Below are positions 36,340-45,485 of a DNA stretch of 64,000 nucleotides, piece after piece (the first letter of the stretch is position 1; every line of letters starts with the position of its first letter). This DNA is from Arthrobacter wenxiniae. GTDB taxonomy: Bacteria > Actinomycetota > Actinomycetes > Actinomycetales > Micrococcaceae. Below the pieces are notes generated by a model. It was not told where the DNA came from. It did no database searches and saw nothing but the letters and a program-made list of their open reading frames with translations. The position numbers were made by a program, and so were the translations under genes. Location of the stretch: positions 1 to 64,000 of the forward strand of contig NZ_JAAMFM010000005.1 of the NCBI RefSeq assembly GCF_013376105.1, in the 5' to 3' direction.

Positions 36340-38486
36340 CAGGCGCCCGCCCGGGCATGCTCGGCCGTGGCCGGCTCCGGGCTGCCGCCCAGGTCCAGGT
36401 CGACCACGGCCGGGCGCGAGGACAGGGAGAGCTGCACCGACTGGCTGCGCAGGCCCTCCGGCTCCAGCCCCGTCAGAATGTACCGGCCGGCCGCTGGAAG
36501 CGGCACCTCATACCGTCCCGAGCCGTCGCTGAACGTGGACATGACAAATTCACCGCTGGCCTTGGTCAGCGTGACCAGGGCGTGCTCCAGGGCCCGGCCG
36601 CCGTCGGCCACCGTGCCGGACAGCGTCAGCCTCAGGGTGAGCCGGATGTTTTCCGTGCTGGAGGAATCCACAAACTCCAGGACCTGCGAGCTGGGGGCCC
36701 AGCCGTCCGCGCTGGACACAATCAGGTAGCGCCCGGACGCCGGCAGGACCAGCGAGTAGCGGCCGGCGTTGTCCGCACGGCTCCAGTCGGCTGGTTCGCC
36801 GTTGGTGTGCAGGGCGTTGACCACGGCCTGCCGGATCGGCTTCCCGCCCGCGCCCATCACGGTGCCGCCGACCACAATTTCGTCATCCGCCGGCCGCCCG
36901 TCCCCTGCCGCGGCAGGGGGGACGACGGCGGCCGGAAGTCCCGCCGGGCGGGCCGCACCCGCGGCACCCGGCCGGGCACCGGCGTCGTACACGCCGGTGG
37001 ACGTCCCGCCCGCCAGCCCGGGTGCCGCCTGGACGCGCGGGATGAACACGGAGACGCCGATGGACAGCAGGGCCGCGATGGCCGCGTACCAGAACACTTC
37101 CTTGAACGCGTCCTCGGTGGGCAGCGCCAGGGGCCCGACGTGGACCACGGCCGAGGTCAGGACGGCCCCGACGACGGCGGACATGGTGGAGGTGCCGACG
37201 GCGCGCAGCAGCGAGTTCAACCCGTTCGCGGACGCCGTTTCCGTGATCGGCACCGAGCGCATGATCAGGGTGGGCATGGCGGCGTAGGCGATGGCCGTGC
37301 CCATGCTGACGACGGTGGCGCCGAGGATGACCATCCAGACCTCGCCGGTGAGGAAGACGCGCGCCACGTAGGAGACGGCCAGCACCAGCGAGCCGGCGAT
37401 CAGCGTGACCTTGGCGCCGTGCCGCTTGGTGATCGCCGCGGAAACCGGGGCCAGGGCCACCATGGCCAGGCCGGAGGGGATCATGCACAGCCCCGCAACC
37501 ACCACGCTCAGGCCAAACCCGTAGCCGCCAAGGTTGGGCAGCTGGAGCTGCTGGGTGGTGGTGAGCATGTTTGCGTACATCGAGAAGCCCACCAGGATGG
37601 AGGCGATGTTGGTCAGCAGCACCGGTTTGCGGGCGGAGGTGCGCAGGTCCACCATCGGCTGGCTGACCCTCAGCTCATAGGGGAACCAGAGGGCCAAAAA
37701 CACCACTGTCCCGATGAACAGCAGGATCACCGGCTCGCTGGTCCAACCCCATTCGCCGCCCTTGGAAATGGCCAGCAACAGCGAGGTCAGGGCCGCTGTC
37801 AGCAACACCGCGCCGACGCCGTCGAACTTGCCGCGGGTGCGCACGGCGGATTCAGGCACGATGGCAATCACGGCGATGATGAGCAGCACCCCGATGACGG
37901 CGGAGATCCAGAAGATGGCCTGCCAGCCGAGGGACTCGTAGATCACGCCGGCCAGGGGCAGGCCCAGGGCACTGCCGATCCCGAGCGTCGCGCTCATCAG
38001 GGCGACCGCCGAGGCAACCTTCTCGCGGGGAAGTTCGTCGCGCATGATGCTGATGCCGACGGGGATGAGGGAGGCGGCCAGGCCCTGGAACGCGCGGCCG
38101 ATCAACAGCATGAGGAACGTGCCGCCCGCCGCGGCGATGACGGATCCGATGACCATGGTCACCATGGCGACCACCATCATCCGCCGCTTGCCGAACATGT
38201 CCGCGAGCCGGGAAATGATGGGGGTGGCGATGGCGCTGGTGAGCAGCGTGACGGTCACCAGCCAGGATGCGTTGTCGGCGGAGGTGCCCAGGATTTTGGG
38301 GAAGTCCGGCAGCAGCGGCACCACCATGGTCTGCTGCAGCGCGACCACCGTCCCGGCCAGGCACAGGATGGTAATGACGAGCGAGGTCCGCTTGGGCGCG
38401 GACGGCCTGCCGGCACGCTGGCCCTTGGCGGCGGCACCCTTTCCGGCGGGACTGGGATTATCGCGGACGGCCAAATGGGACGGCAC
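36339..38486 (-). CDS. DHA2-type MFS drug exporter fused to two carboxypeptidase-regulatory-like domains
   Basis: A 715-residue protein. Residues about 30-495 form a 14-helix MFS exporter (EmrB/QacA type, with the antiporter-like LADMFGKRRMM loop and a GSALGLPLAGVIYESLGW motif C). After an Ala/Pro-rich linker come two beta-sandwich domains, about 545-620 (GTVMGAGGKPIRQAVVNALH ... GRYSLVLPASGRYLI) and 625-700 (SGTVADGGRALEHALVTLTK ... GRYEVPLPAAGRYIL), both CarboxypepD_reg/SpaA-like. Their side of the membrane is uncertain; after 14 helices the C-terminus should be cytoplasmic. Exported substrate unknown. The downstream tetR and upstream operators indicate inducible expression. Confidence 0.88.
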   Translation of the reverse strand: MPSHLAVRDNPSPAGKGAAAKGQRAGRPSAPKRTSLVITILCLAGTVVALQQTMVVPLLPDFPKILGTSADNASWLVTVTLLTSAIATPIISRLADMFGKRRMMVVAMVTMVIGSVIAAAGGTFLMLLIGRAFQGLAASLIPVGISIMRDELPREKVASAVALMSATLGIGSALGLPLAGVIYESLGWQAIFWISAVIGVLLIIAVIAIVPESAVRTRGKFDGVGAVLLTAALTSLLLAISKGGEWGWTSEPVILLFIGTVVFLALWFPYELRVSQPMVDLRTSARKPVLLTNIASILVGFSMYANMLTTTQQLQLPNLGGYGFGLSVVVAGLCMIPSGLAMVALAPVSAAITKRHGAKVTLIAGSLVLAVSYVARVFLTGEVWMVILGATVVSMGTAIAYAAMPTLIMRSVPITETASANGLNSLLRAVGTSTMSAVVGAVLTSAVVHVGPLALPTEDAFKEVFWYAAIAALLSIGVSVFIPRVQAAPGLAGGTSTGVYDAGARPGAAGAARPAGLPAAVVPPAAAGDGRPADDEIVVGGTVMGAGGKPIRQAVVNALHTNGEPADWSRADNAGRYSLVLPASGRYLIVSSADGWAPSSQVLEFVDSSSTENIRLTLRLTLSGTVADGGRALEHALVTLTKASGEFVMSTFSDGSGRYEVPLPAAGRYILTGLEPEGLRSQSVQLSLSSRPAVVDLDLGGSPEPATAEHARAGA

Positions 38487-38512
38487 GGGCTTCCTTCACA
38501 GGCTTGGGGGTT

Positions 38513-38552
38513 GGTGAACGCGCGTTCACCCAAATAGTGAATCATCGTTCAC
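38513..38552. promoter_or_regulatory. Two TetR operators, GTGAA-n6-TTCAC
   Basis: GGTGAACGCGCGTTCACC (38513-38530) is a perfect 18-bp palindrome. GTGAATCATCGTTCAC (38537-38552) repeats the same half-sites 23 bp downstream. Both lie between the divergent MFS (start 38486) and maf (start 38597), so the TetR protein could control either side. Binding is inferred. Confidence 0.7.
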
Positions 38553-38596
38553 CGCCTCACGTCAAACCGCCACGCACGGCACCTTAGGCTGGTGTC

Positions 38597-39292
38597 ATGA
38601 CTCCCGCGCTCATCCTGGCCTCGGCCTCCCCCGCCCGCGCCAAGCTGCTCAGCGACGCCGGCATCGTCCACACCGTCCTGGTGTCCGACGTTGACGAGGA
38701 CGCCGCCACCGCCGCCGCCGGTCCCTTGGCACCGGCTGAAATCGCGCTGCTGCTGGCCCGCTGCAAGGCCGAGGCCGTGGCCGCCGTGGTTCCCGGGAGC
38801 CCGCCCGGCGGGGAGCCCGGGAGCCCGGCCGGCGGGGAGCCCGGGGTGTTGGTGCTGGGCTGCGATTCCGTGTTTGAGCTGGACGGCGCGCCGTACGGCA
38901 AGCCGTGGGAACCCGAGGTGGCGCGTGAGCGGTGGCGGCAGATGCGCGGCAGGTCCGGCATCCTCCACACCGGCCACTGGCTGGCCACCCCGCACTCTTC
39001 CCCGCGCGACGCCGGATCCCGCGCCGGGCGGGGGGAGGTCACCAGCGCCGTGGTCCGGTTTGAGGACGTCACGGACGCTGAAATTGACGCCTACGTTGCC
39101 ACGGGCGAACCCCTGCAGGTGGCCGGCGCCTTCACCATCGACGGCCTGGCCGGCGCGTTCATTTCCGGCGTGGACGGCGATCCACACACGGTGGTGGGCC
39201 TGTCCATTTCCACGCTGCGGCGGCTGCTGGCGCTATCCGGGGTGGCAATCACCGACTTGTGGGTGCAGCACTTTGAAGTGGAGCCCGGATGA
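38597..39292 (+). CDS. maf: Maf-family nucleotide pyrophosphatase
   Basis: A 231-residue Maf protein that hydrolyses non-canonical or modified nucleoside triphosphates to monophosphates. Motifs: ILASASPARAKLLSDAGI at the start, GCDSVFELDG with the catalytic Asp, GKPWEPEVARERW, and QVAGAFTIDGLAGAFISGVDGD. An unusual Gly/Pro/Glu insertion (GSPPGGEP repeated near residue 67) is a recent tandem duplication. The gene end is built into an inverted-repeat element (39273-39355). It precedes the carboxylase alpha gene, the order known from other actinobacteria. Confidence 0.92.
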   Translation: MTPALILASASPARAKLLSDAGIVHTVLVSDVDEDAATAAAGPLAPAEIALLLARCKAEAVAAVVPGSPPGGEPGSPAGGEPGVLVLGCDSVFELDGAPYGKPWEPEVARERWRQMRGRSGILHTGHWLATPHSSPRDAGSRAGRGEVTSAVVRFEDVTDAEIDAYVATGEPLQVAGAFTIDGLAGAFISGVDGDPHTVVGLSISTLRRLLALSGVAITDLWVQHFEVEPG

Positions 39293-39355
39293 CCCCCGCT
39301 GGCGCTCCACTTGGCAAGTGGAGCGCCATTGGGACGGTACGGGGCTCCACTTCAA
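39273..39355. repeat. Nested inverted repeats at the end of maf
   Basis: The outer pair is TTGAAGTGGAGCCC (39273-39286) with its exact complement at 39342-39355. The inner hairpin is GGCGCTCCACTT-GGC-AAGTGGAGCGCC (39301-39327), a perfect 12-bp stem with a 3-nt loop. The word AAGTGGAGC thus occurs four times in alternating orientation. The left outer arm encodes the last residues of Maf. It may be a terminator or a small repetitive element. Confidence 0.75.
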
Positions 39356-39475
39356 GGCAGGGCATTTTGTAGAAACCCCACAAACACCGGGGCCGATACA
39401 CGCCGAAACAGCATGATGCATGGGCCAAACCCTCACACTCACGCTAGGCTCACTGAAGAATAGAAGGAGTCTCGT

Positions 39476-41278
39476 GTGACCAATTCACAGCCGGCAGGCG
39501 CAAGCCTGCTCCGCAAAGTCCTGATCGCCAACCGCGGCGAAATTGCCGTCCGCATCATCCGCGCGGCCCGCGACGAGGGCATTGCCTCCGTGGCTGTGTA
39601 CGCCGAGCCGGACCGGGAGGCCCTGCACGTGCGCATGGCCGACGAAGCCTTCGCACTCGGCGGCACCACGGCAGCGGAGTCCTACCTGGTCATGGACAAG
39701 CTCCTCGACGCCGCCCGCCGCTCCGGAGCCGACTCCGTCCACCCCGGCTACGGCTTCCTGGCCGAAAACGCCGAGTTCGCCCAACGCGTGATCGACGCCG
39801 GACTGACCTGGATCGGCCCCTCCCCCGAGGCCATCGACGCCCTGGGCGACAAGGTCAAGGCCCGGCACATCGCCGAAAGGGTGGGCGCCCCGCTGGTCCC
39901 CGGCACCAAGAACCCGGTGGAATCCACCCAGGAAGTCCTTGACTTTGCCGACGAGTTCGGCCTGCCGCTGGCCATCAAGGCCGCCTACGGCGGAGGCGGG
40001 CGCGGCATCAAGGTGGTGCGCAGCCGGGAGGAAATCCCCGAACTGTACGAATCCGCCGTCCGGGAGGCCGTCGCGGCATTCGGCCGCGGCGAGTGCTTCG
40101 TGGAACGCTTCCTCGACTCCCCCCGCCACGTCGAAACGCAGTGTTTGGCAGATGCGGCGGGCAACGTCGTCGTCATTTCCACGCGGGACTGCTCGCTCCA
40201 GCGCCGCAACCAAAAGCTCGTCGAGGAGGCGCCGGCGCCGTTCCTCTCCGCGGAGCAGAACACGCGCCTCTACGAGGCATCGAAGGCCATCCTCAAGGAG
40301 GCCAGCTACCAAGGCGCGGGGACCTGCGAATTCCTGGTGGGCACGGACGGCACCATCTCCTTCCTCGAGGTCAACACGCGCCTGCAGGTGGAGCACACCA
40401 TCTCCGAGGAGGTCACCGGGATCGACCTGGTCCGCGAGCAGTTCCGCATTGCCCGCGGTGAGGACATCGGCTATGGCGATCCCGACGTCCGCGGCCACTC
40501 GTTTGAATTCCGCATCAACGGCGAGGACCCGGGCCGCGGCTTCATGCCGGCGCCGGGCACGGTGACCACCATGACGCTGCCCACCGGTCCCGGGGTCCGC
40601 GTCGACTCCGGCATCACCGAGGGCGAGGTGATCGGCGGCAACTTCGATTCGATGCTCGCCAAGCTGATCGTCACCGGCGCCACCCGCGAGCAGGCCCTGC
40701 AGCGCGCCGCCCGCGCCCTCGCCGAGATGGAGATCGGCGGCCTCCCCACCGTCCTGCCGTTCGACCGCGCCGTGGTCGCGGACCCCGCCTTCGCCCCCGC
40801 CGGCGGCGCCCCGTTCACCATCCACACCCGCTGGATCGAGACCGAGTTCAACAACACCATCCCCGCCTTTGACCTCGCCGGGGCGGCTGTCCCAACGGAC
40901 GACGCCGGCACGCGCCAGAGCGTGACCGTCGAGGTGGGCGGCAAGCGGCTCGAGGTGACGCTCCCGGCGTCGTTCGGGGCGGGAAGCGGTGCAGGGAGCG
41001 CGGCGGCGAAGAAGGCCAAGAAGTCCGGGCGCAACCGCAGCGCGGGTCCCGCGTCCGCCAACGGCAACGCGCTGACGTCGCCCATGCAGGGCACCATCGT
41101 GAAGGTGGCCGTGGCCAACGGCGATATGGTGTCCGAGGGCGACCTCATCGTGGTCCTGGAGGCCATGAAAATGGAACAGCCGCTCACCGCGCACCGCGCC
41201 GGCACCGTCACGGGACTCGGCGCCGCGGCGGGCGACACCGTCTCGGCGGGAGCCGTCCTGGCCACCATCGAGGACTGA
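39476..41278 (+). CDS. accA3: Acyl-CoA carboxylase alpha subunit (biotin carboxylase + BCCP)
   Basis: A 600-residue protein. The biotin carboxylase half (about 10-455) starts [23 protein letters not shown], has the ATP-grasp Gly-rich loop [13 protein letters not shown] and [20 protein letters not shown]. The C-terminal biotin carrier domain (about 525-600) carries EAMKMEQ with the biotinylated Lys. It carboxylates biotin with ATP and bicarbonate and passes the carboxyl to the beta subunit (17851-19434). The GTG at 39476 follows AGAAGGAG. Biotin would be attached by BirA. The symbol follows the mycobacterial homologue. Confidence 0.94.
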   Translation: MTNSQPAGASLLRKVLIANRGEIAVRIIRAARDEGIASVAVYAEPDREALHVRMADEAFALGGTTAAESYLVMDKLLDAARRSGADSVHPGYGFLAENAEFAQRVIDAGLTWIGPSPEAIDALGDKVKARHIAERVGAPLVPGTKNPVESTQEVLDFADEFGLPLAIKAAYGGGGRGIKVVRSREEIPELYESAVREAVAAFGRGECFVERFLDSPRHVETQCLADAAGNVVVISTRDCSLQRRNQKLVEEAPAPFLSAEQNTRLYEASKAILKEASYQGAGTCEFLVGTDGTISFLEVNTRLQVEHTISEEVTGIDLVREQFRIARGEDIGYGDPDVRGHSFEFRINGEDPGRGFMPAPGTVTTMTLPTGPGVRVDSGITEGEVIGGNFDSMLAKLIVTGATREQALQRAARALAEMEIGGLPTVLPFDRAVVADPAFAPAGGAPFTIHTRWIETEFNNTIPAFDLAGAAVPTDDAGTRQSVTVEVGGKRLEVTLPASFGAGSGAGSAAAKKAKKSGRNRSAGPASANGNALTSPMQGTIVKVAVANGDMVSEGDLIVVLEAMKMEQPLTAHRAGTVTGLGAAAGDTVSAGAVLATIED

Positions 41279-41357
41279 GCCGGGAGCGCTGCCGTGCGGC
41301 AACCCACCTGTGAAGCGCTTGTCGCTGAAAATCCGCCCGGATTTGGCACCCGGTGCG

Positions 41358-41600
41358 TCACAGTTGGATCCGGGCCCAGCTGACGTTGGAGACGTGCTCC
41401 AGGCCGCGGGTTTCCTTCATGGTCGCCGGCGCAATGAGCGCCAGGACGGCCATCGCGGAAAGGTACAGCCCCACCAGGACGGTGCTGCCGCCGGCGGCCC
41501 GAAGGGGAGGCCCATGTGCGTGAAAGCGATGACCAGCAGCGAGGCCACCAGGGTGCCCCTGCGGCCCGCACAAGCCGCCCCAGCCACGCCGTTGTCCCCG
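41358..41600 (-). pseudogene. C-terminal remnant of an MFS transporter
   Basis: Two adjacent frames give one transporter end: GRRGTLVASLLVIAFTHMGLPFG, then after a one-base shift near 41505 AAGGSTVLVGLYLSAMAVLA, continuing LIAPATMKETRGLEHVS to the stop at 41358. It looks like the last two membrane segments of a metabolite:proton symporter-type MFS protein. Everything upstream is lost. The rest of 41279-41802 holds no other gene apart from the narK promoter side. Confidence 0.65.
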
Positions 41601-41709
41601 ATAGCATCGAACGGCGTTCACCCAATGGACGATCCGCATCAGGATATGGACACCGCCTGACGGGGCAATGTGCCCCTCACCGCTGCGACGGCGACCCGGT
41701 GAGGGAGAT

Positions 41710-41747
41710 GTCACAGGGAGTTCACACCGGGTGACCGCCCCGGAAAC
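41710..41747 (+). promoter_or_regulatory. Weak GlnR-like sequence upstream of narK
   Basis: GTCAC, TTCAC, GTGAC and GAAAC occur in order within 38 bp, about 55-95 bp before the narK start. The words resemble actinobacterial GlnR half-sites, but the 11-bp spacing is only approximate (11, 10, 12). It is weaker than the site at 59349. Confidence 0.3.
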
Positions 41748-41802
41748 GGCGGCCCCATAGCGTCAAGGACACCAACTGTTCTTTCAACGCTGGAGGTCAC
41801 AC

Positions 41803-43227
41803 GTGAAAGTCGACGCAACAACGGAGCCGGCCCTCACCGCCGAAGGCCCCGCCGGAGGAATCAGCCGGCAGGGCGCCAGCGGCCGGTGGATCCACGGCTG
41901 GGACGCCGAGGACACGCAGCAGTGGGAAGGCGGCGGCCGCACCATTGCCACAAGGAACCTGCGCTGGTCCATCGCCTGCGAATTTTTAGGCTTTGTGGTC
42001 TGGCAGCTGTGGTCGATCGTGGTGGTGTACCTGCCCGCGGCCGGCTTCCACTTCAGCTCCTCCGAGCTCTTTTGGCTGATCTCCGTCCCGTCCCTGGTCG
42101 GCGCCACGCTGCGCATCCCCTACACCTTCATGGTGGCGCGCTTCGGAGGCCGTAACTGGACCGTCGTCTCCGCACTTCTGCTGCTGGCCCCCACGACGGG
42201 ACTGGCCGTTTGCGTGGGCAACCCTGGCACCCCGTTCGGCGCCATGCTGGCCGTGGCAGCGCTGGCCGGCCTGGGCGGGGGCAACTTCGCCAGTTCCATG
42301 GCCAACATCACCTACTTCTTCCCGGCACGCGAGAAGGGGTGGGCGCTGGGACTGAACGCTGCCGGCGGGAACCTGGGGGCCGCCGTCGCACAGCTTATGG
42401 TCCCAGTGGCCGTCACGGCCTTCGCCGCGGGCACGCTCAGGCTGCCGCTGGCAGGGCTGCTCTGGGTGCCTCTGGTCCTGGTGGCCGCGTGGGGTGCCTG
42501 GAAGTGCATGGACAACCTTTCCAGCGCCAAGTCTGACATCGCCGGATCGCTGGCCTGCCTCAGGGAACCCCATTTGTGGATCCTGGCCCTGCTCTACGTG
42601 GGCACCTTCGGCTCGTTCATCGGCTTTTCCGCCGTGTTCCCGAAGCTGATCGCGGACACCTTCGGCCAGCACGTCGGGTTCACACTCGGCACAGCGACCA
42701 TCTCGCTGGCGTTTCTGGGGGCGCTGGTCGGGTCGCTCGCCCGGCCCTTCGGCGGGCGGCTGGCCGACCGCTGGGGCGGCGCCCGCGTCACCGTGGCCTG
42801 CTTCGCCGTTCTGGCCCTCACCGCCCTGACACAAATGCTGACGCTCCCGCTGGGCAGCTTTCCGCTGTTCATCGCCCTGTTCCTGGTGCTGTTCGCGGCC
42901 GCGGGGGCAGGCAACGGCTCCACCTACCGCATGATCCCCTTGGTCTTCGCACTCCGCTCCCCCAGCCAGGGCACAGCGAGCCAGGGCACAGCCAGCCAGG
43001 GCGCCGTCAGCTCGGCCCGCCGCGCCTCCGCCGCGCTCGGCCTGATCTCCGCCCTCGGCGCATACGGCGGCTTTCTGGTGCCCCAGGTCCTCAACGCCTC
43101 CCGGCTGGCCACCGGCAGCTACGCCGGCGCCTTCACCGGCTTCGTCGCCGCCTACCTGCTGCTGATGGCCGTGACATGGTTCGTCTACCTGCGCCGCTCC
43201 TCCGCAGCCTCCCTGGTAGGCATCTAG
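41803..43227 (+). CDS. narK: NarK-type nitrate/nitrite transporter
   Basis: A 474-residue MFS transporter with about 12 hydrophobic segments. The nitrate signatures are GLGGGNFASSMANITYFFP and, in the second half, GAGNGSTYRMIPLVF; these Gly-rich helices carry the anion path. A hydrophilic N-terminal extension (about 55 residues) precedes helix 1. The loop after GSTYRM carries a recent duplication (SQGTA twice, then SQGAV). The stop TAG overlaps the next gene's GTG by one base. It imports nitrate for the nitrate reductase encoded immediately downstream. Confidence 0.93.
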   Translation: MKVDATTEPALTAEGPAGGISRQGASGRWIHGWDAEDTQQWEGGGRTIATRNLRWSIACEFLGFVVWQLWSIVVVYLPAAGFHFSSSELFWLISVPSLVGATLRIPYTFMVARFGGRNWTVVSALLLLAPTTGLAVCVGNPGTPFGAMLAVAALAGLGGGNFASSMANITYFFPAREKGWALGLNAAGGNLGAAVAQLMVPVAVTAFAAGTLRLPLAGLLWVPLVLVAAWGAWKCMDNLSSAKSDIAGSLACLREPHLWILALLYVGTFGSFIGFSAVFPKLIADTFGQHVGFTLGTATISLAFLGALVGSLARPFGGRLADRWGGARVTVACFAVLALTALTQMLTLPLGSFPLFIALFLVLFAAAGAGNGSTYRMIPLVFALRSPSQGTASQGTASQGAVSSARRASAALGLISALGAYGGFLVPQVLNASRLATGSYAGAFTGFVAAYLLLMAVTWFVYLRRSSAASLVGI

Positions 43228-45485
43228 TGGGGGCGGACACCCACTGCCCGTACTGCGCCCTGCAGTGCGCCATGACCATCACCCCGGCGGCCGGAGGCCC
43301 GCCGGAGATAGCCGGCCGCGACTTCCCCACCAACCGCGGGGGCCTGTGCCGCAAGGGCTGGACGTCGGCCGCCCTCCTGGACCACCCGGAACGGCTCACC
43401 ACCCCGCTGGTCCGGGCGGACGACGGCGTGCTGCGCCCCGCCAGCTGGGACGCGGCCCTGGGGCGGGTGGCCGCCCAGGTCACCGCGACCCGGGCCGCCC
43501 ACGGCGCAGACGCCGTCGGCGTGTTTGGCGGCGGCGGGCTCACCAATGAGAAGGCCTACCAGCTGGGAAAGTTTGCCCGGCTGGCCCTGGGAACGTCGCG
43601 CATCGACTACAACGGCAGGTTCTGCATGGCCTCGGCCGCGGCGGCCGGCAACCGCGCCTTCGGGGTGGACCGGGGCCTGCCGTTCCCCGTTTCGGACCTG
43701 GACGGCGCCCACACCATCCTTCTCCTGGGCTCCAACGTGGCCGAGACCATGCCCCCGTTCGTGCAGCACCTGCGGGGCGCCCGGGAGTCCGGCGGCCTGG
43801 TGGTGGTGGACCCCCGCCGCACGGCCACGGCCGACTTCACTGCCGACGGCGCCGGCCTCCACCTCCAGCCCGTCCCGGCCACGGACCTGGCCCTGCTTCT
43901 GGGCCTGTGCCACCTCGTGATCCACGACGGCCTGGCGGACAAGGCGTACCTCGCCGACAGGACCACAGGCTACGCCGCGCTGGCCCGCAGCGTGGCCGCC
44001 TGGTGGCCGGAACGGACCAGCCGCACCACCGGCGTCCCCGTGGCGCAGCTCCGTGAAACAGCGCGGCTGCTGGCCGCCGGCGCCCGCAGCGGCGGCAGCT
44101 ACATCCTCACCGGCCGCGGCGTGGAGCAGCACGTGGACGGCACCGACACCGCCACCGCCGCCATCAACCTGGCCCTGCTGCTGGGCCTGCCCGGCTCCGC
44201 GCACAGCGGCTACGGCACGCTGACGGGCCAGGGCAACGGCCAGGGCGGGCGCGAACACGGCCAGAAGGCTGACCAGCTGCCCGGCTACCGCAAGATCACG
44301 GACCCTGCGGCCCGCGCCCACGTCGCCAAGGTCTGGGGAGTCGAGGAGGCCGCCATCCCCGGGCCGGGGCTTCCCGCCGTCGAACTTCTCGCGTCGCTGG
44401 GGCGGCCCGGAGGGGTCCGCATGTTTTTTGTGCACGGGGCCAATCCGGCCGTGTCCGCGCCCGACTCCACCCGCGTGGTTGACCGGCTGCGCAGCCTCGA
44501 CGCGCTGGTGGTGTGCGATTTTTTCCTGTCCGAGACGGCGGCCCTGGCGGATGTGGTGCTGCCCGCGCTGCAGTGGGCCGAGGAGGACGGCACCGTGACC
44601 AACCTGGAGGGCCGCGTGCTGCGCCGCCGCGCGGCCGTGCCGCCGCCGCCCGGGGCCCGCTCCGAGCTGTGGATCATGGCCGGGCTGGCCGCCCGGCTTG
44701 GCGCGCCGTCCAGCTTCAGCGATGACCCCGAGACGGTTTTCACCGAGCTGCGGGCGGCGTCGGCCGGCGGGCCCGCCGACTATTCCGGGATCGACTACGC
44801 GCTGCTGGACAGCGGCGCGGCCGCGTACTGGCCGTACCCGTCCGGCGGCACGGGGACGCCGCGGCTGTTCCTGGACGCGTTTGCGCACGACGGCGGCCGG
44901 GCGGCCCTGGTGCCCGTCGCCCCCGCCGCCACGGGCGGGCACGACGCCGTCACCCGGGACCCGCTGTTCGCCGGCGGCGCCCTGGCGCTGGCCACCGGGC
45001 GGCTGCTGGAGCACTACCAGTCCGGGGCACAGACCCGCCGCGTGCCGGAGCTGGCAGCGGCGAGCCCGGGGGCCCGGCTGCTCATCCACCCCGCAGCGGC
45101 CGCCGCCCGCGGCATCCCCGACGGCGGCCCCGTCACGGTGGCCAATGCCCGCGGCGAGGCGCACTGCACCGCCGAATACAGCACGGCGCAGCGCCTGGAC
45201 ACCGTGTTCCTGCCGTTCCACTTCCCGGGCCTGCAGGGCGCCAACCTGCTGACCTCCTCCGCCACGGACCCCGTGTCCGGGATGCCCGAGTTCAAGACCA
45301 GCTCCGTGACGGTGGCGCCCGGCAGGGTCCCGGCAGGCCAGGGCAGCACCGGGCACCGGGTCGTCACCGGGCTCCGGGCCGGGGCGAGGGGAGCTTCAGA
45401 CCCTGGCCCCGTGGACATGGCTGGTGCCTTGCGTGCGGCGGGCGCCCGGCCAGGAACGCCGGCCACTGAAAGGGGCGGCGCATGA
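43227..45485 (+). CDS. nasC: Assimilatory nitrate reductase, catalytic molybdopterin subunit
   Basis: A 752-residue bis-MGD molybdoenzyme reducing nitrate to nitrite in the cytoplasm. The [4Fe-4S] ligands are at the very N-terminus: C7, C10 and C14 (HCPYCALQC) and C41 (GGLCRKGW). Molybdopterin-domain motifs follow: YNGRFCMASAAAAGNRAFG, SGYGTLTGQGNGQGGREHGQ and the C-terminal MopB-like part (FLPFHFPGLQGANLLT). No Tat signal, as expected for an assimilatory enzyme. I chose the GTG at 43227, which places the first cluster Cys at residue 7 and overlaps the narK stop by one base. The next gene overlaps by ATGA. Confidence 0.93.
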   Translation: MGADTHCPYCALQCAMTITPAAGGPPEIAGRDFPTNRGGLCRKGWTSAALLDHPERLTTPLVRADDGVLRPASWDAALGRVAAQVTATRAAHGADAVGVFGGGGLTNEKAYQLGKFARLALGTSRIDYNGRFCMASAAAAGNRAFGVDRGLPFPVSDLDGAHTILLLGSNVAETMPPFVQHLRGARESGGLVVVDPRRTATADFTADGAGLHLQPVPATDLALLLGLCHLVIHDGLADKAYLADRTTGYAALARSVAAWWPERTSRTTGVPVAQLRETARLLAAGARSGGSYILTGRGVEQHVDGTDTATAAINLALLLGLPGSAHSGYGTLTGQGNGQGGREHGQKADQLPGYRKITDPAARAHVAKVWGVEEAAIPGPGLPAVELLASLGRPGGVRMFFVHGANPAVSAPDSTRVVDRLRSLDALVVCDFFLSETAALADVVLPALQWAEEDGTVTNLEGRVLRRRAAVPPPPGARSELWIMAGLAARLGAPSSFSDDPETVFTELRAASAGGPADYSGIDYALLDSGAAAYWPYPSGGTGTPRLFLDAFAHDGGRAALVPVAPAATGGHDAVTRDPLFAGGALALATGRLLEHYQSGAQTRRVPELAAASPGARLLIHPAAAAARGIPDGGPVTVANARGEAHCTAEYSTAQRLDTVFLPFHFPGLQGANLLTSSATDPVSGMPEFKTSSVTVAPGRVPAGQGSTGHRVVTGLRAGARGASDPGPVDMAGALRAAGARPGTPATERGGA

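Noticed and set aside
36321-38537. A long plus-strand frame opposite the MFS fusion gene
   Set aside because: Low-complexity His/Gly/Gln-rich translation; the MFS protein on the other strand is unambiguous.
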